Origin: Talaromyces rugulosus
Lineage: Eukaryota; Ascomycota; Eurotiomycetes; Eurotiales; Trichocomaceae
NCBI RefSeq assembly: GCF_013368755.1
Contig: NC_049564.1
Span: 2,674,001-2,738,000, forward strand
Reading direction: 5' to 3'
DNA: 64,000 nt
The notes under the pieces are model-generated. The model ran no database searches, had not been told where the DNA came from, and saw only the letters and a list, made by a program, of their open reading frames with translations. Position 1 is the stretch's first letter. Every line of letters begins with the position of its first letter. Of the stretch, positions 60,893 to 64,000 are shown one piece after another. The position numbers were made by a program, and so were the translations under genes.

Positions 60893-63092
60893 CTATTCCA
60901 TTTCAATGGTAGCAGGCGGCTTGCTTGAAATGTCGTAAAGAACTCGAGATACTTGTTACAATGTTAGTATTAAAAACCAAAAAAAAAAAACTCGTGTTAC
61001 TGTTTGTAACTTACTACCGTGGACTTCGTTGATGATTCTGGTAGAGCATCTCGACAAGAACTCATTATCGAATGGGAAAGCTCGTGCAGTCATAAAGTCT
61101 GTTGTTTCTACTGCACGCAGGATGATGATTTCAGCGTATACGCGTTTGTCGCCCTGGATTTTTTTGCAGATTAGCAGAGGTAGACTGGGATGTTAGGGAT
61201 GGTGGGAAACGTACCATGACACCAACGGCTTTACTAGGATCCAAAGCAGCGTAGGCCTGGGAAATTTGGTCGTAAAGACCCGCCTCTCGGATCATGGAGA
61301 TGAAAATGTGGTCGGCTCGACGCGCGAGTTCAACACGCTCCGGGGTTACCTCACCCAAGACACTATTGCCAAGTCAGTGGTTGTAATGTGAATGATATGC
61401 AATGGATCTACCTACCGGATAGCGATACCTGGTCCAGGGAAGGGGTGCTTCGAGGTTGTTAGTATCCAAGTATAATTATAGAGAATAAAAACGTACTCTC
61501 ATGACAAGTTCATGGGCAATTCCCAGCTCTCGTCCGAGCTGACGGACTTCATCCTTGAACAGCTCACGAAGAGGCTCAATGAGCTTCATGCCTTGGCCAT
61601 CAATCATGCGTTCTAGATAGGAGGTTAGTATAGCTAGACATATAAAGTTCATGACAGCCCAACTTACGGGGCAGACCGCCAACGTTGTGGTGAGTCTATT
61701 GCTTCCGTCAGCGTCTTAGTAAATGTCATATTTCCTTGAAATTCTCACCTTGATAGTAGCAGAAGGTCCCTTGAAGGAGATACTTTCAATGACATCAGGG
61801 TACAGAGTTCCCTGAAGAAACCACTTCACTTTGGCGCCGGTGTTTTCGGCAGCAGCTTCAATCTTCGGCACTTCCTCTTCAAACACTTCGATAAAAGTGT
61901 TGCCAATAAATTTCCGTTTCTTCTCGGGTTCTGTGACGCCCTTGAGACCGTCCAAGAAGCGCTTTGATGCATCGACAACCGTCAAGTTAATGCCAAGATG
62001 CTTGTTTAGCCTGTCCTCGACATTTTGGCATTCATTCAGACGCATGCATCCGTTGTTGACGAGAACGGCATGGAAACGATCACCAATCGCCTCCTTCATC
62101 AATTTCGCCGCAACAGTAGAATCAACACCACCGCTAACGGCGCCGAGCACATGGTCCGTATCGCCCACCAACTTGCGAATTCGCGTGATCTCTTGGTCGA
62201 CGAACTTGGACATGGTCCAGTTTGGCTTGGCGCCACAGATATCCACAGCAAAGTTCTTCAAGAGCTTGGCTCCATCGGGTGTATGCTATAATTTCCTTTT
62301 TGTTAGCTTGGTGTGGCTGGCGCGTGGGTGGGCTCTTCTCCCTTGCGTACCGTGACCTCTGGGTGGAATTGGATTCCTAATTTGTTATTAGAAGGCGCGT
62401 AAATAAATATTCACTAGTCAAAACCCACCATAGATATGTTTTGTTTCATGAGCAATACCGGCAAATTCAGAATTTGCCGAGGTAGCAATGGTGTGAAATC
62501 CCTCTGGGAGTTTGACCAGCTTGTCGCCGTGGCTCATCCAGACCTTGAAATGGTCCTCCAGACCAGCAAAAAGCTGGTCAACGTGTCCCTGACTGTCGAG
62601 TCTTTTGGCGGTCACATCGGCGTGACCATATTCGCGAGCGGTGCCGGCGACAACGTTGCTCTTGTCCCGCCTGTAAGCGATTTCCTGCAGACCGTAACAG
62701 ATTCCGAGAATAGGGACGCCGAGATCGAAGAACGCGGGGTCACAGTGAGGAGCACCATCTTCGTAAACACTGAATGGACCACCGGAGAGAATCTTTTTTT
62801 TTTTCCCCGATGAGTCAGAATGATTTCCTTGTCACTTTGTCGCGTCTGTTTCCACTCACAATTCCTTTGGGTTTGAACGAAAGGTCGGCAAGCTTCTGGG
62901 TGCATGGGAGCATTTCACTATAGCAATTGATCTCTCGCAAGCGCCGGGTAATCAAGTGTGTCTGCAAAAAAAAAAAAAGTCAGTCTGATGTCCCATTCTG
63001 TTCTTCTTCTAGGTATGACTCACATATTGAGACCCAAAGTCCAGAGTGAGAATGGTGTCGAACGTGGCGGAGGGGATCTCGGAGTCGGCCAT
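60893..63092 (-). CDS. gua1: GMP synthase (glutamine-hydrolysing)
   Basis: Eleven minus-strand exons (63024-63092, 62860-62961, 62429-62792, 62351-62376, 61749-62285, 61668-61695, 61497-61612, 61416-61447, 61215-61362, 61015-61153, 60893-60951) encode 539 aa. The glutaminase domain has LDFGSQYTHLITRR, GICYGLQ with the nucleophile Cys, and the HPE triad part in [10 protein letters not shown]. The ATP pyrophosphatase domain has [13 protein letters not shown] (P-loop), and the dimerisation domain has [11 protein letters not shown]. It converts XMP to GMP. Two junctions are less certain: the one giving GGLP-Q-RMI at 61612/61668, and the last one, where the GTAAGT donor gives HGISRV. Confidence 0.97.
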
Positions 63093-63416
63093 TGTGACTG
63101 TGAAAGGGAATCGCCCAGGGATGTTCCAGGAAGAGGAAGATAAAACGAGGAACAGTGTTTAATTGCACAGGGCGAGACGAAGAGGAAAGGAAGAAAGAGA
63201 TGAATTGCGGGCGGTCAAGGCGGGGCGAGCAAAATTTTGCCGTTATCGATAAGCATTAAAGTTATCGCACGCGCTATTCCCGACTAGGAAATTTTCTGTA
63301 CAAATTACAGACACATAGTAGTTTTTTTCTCGCAGCTCAATGCATTCTGAATACACTAATGTCAATAATAAATTTGGTCGTATACTACATTAATTCAGAC
63401 ATCGTCAACGCCCCTT
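63093..63416. other. intergenic region
   Basis: 324 bp between the gua1 start and the stop of the partial gene at the right edge. No gene is seen. Confidence 0.5.
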
Positions 63417-63963
63417 CTACTCCGTATCATCCGGGTGGAACACCAAAGCCCGGATCTCAATACTCTCCCGGGAAGGATACTCATCCGTCTCAGTCTCCTT
63501 GTTGACAAAAGCAGTATGCGGAACCCGCCTGGCGCGTCCATCTGTCTTGGAATCAAAACATTTGATCAAAGTCACGATATCAGGTGTTTGCCCGTAGCGA
63601 AAGTACCACTTGTGCGCCTTGTTGGCTGTGACCGAGTACGTCTCGCCCTCGCGGTCCGGGTAGATCAGCTTGGTCCCTACCAAGTCACTGTCGGCGACGG
63701 AATGGGCATCTGCGACGGCGAGCGGGTCTTTATAGATGGCTTTGATGGGACGCCACACGTTGATGATCTGGTATCGGCCCTTGAGCAGGGTGGGCGCCTC
63801 GTCTGGCAGATGGTGGGTTACGCGGTTGGTGGATGCCTGGTAGCTCTGATCGATATGCACACGCTGGACAGGGCCACGGAGCGTGGCAGTATCTTTAGGA
63901 TCTGCCGATTTTGGGGTACGTCGGACGGTATGGTCGAAGATAAAAATTTTGGATGCGCCGGTT
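63417..63963 (-). CDS. 3' exon of a CmcJ/AsaB-like oxidoreductase family gene (partial)
   Basis: Only the last exon is inside the window. It opens after a good acceptor (CTAAT branch point, then AAACAG at 63964-63969) and runs to a stop at 63417. Readable blocks include IFDHTVRR, RVHIDQSY with a His-x-Asp pair, YQIINVWRPIK, DPLAVADAHSV, HKWYFRYGQTPDIVTLIKCFDS and HTAFVNKETE. These match the C-terminal part of fungal proteins annotated as AsaB, GA4 desaturase-like or CmcJ-like hydroxylase/methyltransferase. Several such genes belong to secondary-metabolite clusters, others do not. The 5' exons lie beyond the right edge. Confidence 0.8.
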
Positions 63964-64000
63964 CTGTTTTATCAGATTAGCCCTAGCTGCAAGATAATCC

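Overview
This 64-kb window comes from the nuclear genome of a filamentous ascomycete, most likely Eurotiales (Aspergillus/Penicillium type). The evidence is short 46-90 nt introns with GTRNGT donors and CTAAC/CTGAC branch points, compact genes on both strands, a full alpha-1,3-glucan synthase, and fungal-only families (KRR1, ARV1, NUR1, GVP36, DDR48, a LaeA-like methyltransferase). No prokaryotic, viral, CRISPR, rRNA or tRNA feature was seen. Exon chains were assembled by hand from splice consensus, codon phase and family conservation. They are predictions.

Layout. 0.4-15.4 kb is dense with housekeeping and stress genes: an APH-family kinase-like gene, ARV1, a DUF8035 protein, a GVP36 BAR protein, an SDR oxidoreductase, V-ATPase subunit e (VMA9, missed by simple ORF calling), a DDR48-like repeat protein, an FRM2-type nitroreductase and KRR1. 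15.4-23.1 kb is gene-poor, but it holds a complete eight-exon LaeA/UMTA-type methyltransferase that is invisible as a single ORF. 23.1-35.4 kb carries NPC2, V-ATPase subunit F (VMA7), NUR1, a large intronless protein of unknown function, a MET13-type methylenetetrahydrofolate reductase and orotate phosphoribosyltransferase. 38.2-45.6 kb is one alpha-1,3-glucan synthase gene. 46.3-52.9 kb carries isopropylmalate dehydratase and dihydroorotase, transcribed divergently, then an UNC-93-like transporter. 55.1-60.6 kb is a co-oriented sugar transporter and GH78 alpha-L-rhamnosidase pair. The right end carries GMP synthase and the 3' exon of a CmcJ/AsaB-like oxidoreductase gene cut by the window edge.

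Themes. Several biosynthetic genes share this locus (ura5, ura4, leu1, met13, gua1), as do two V-ATPase subunits. The transporter/rhamnosidase pair looks like a small catabolic module: uptake followed by cytosolic hydrolysis of a rhamnoside. The methyltransferase alone in a gene-poor stretch and the expanding DDR48 repeats are the most lineage-specific elements. I found no clear evidence of a wholly new multi-gene system.
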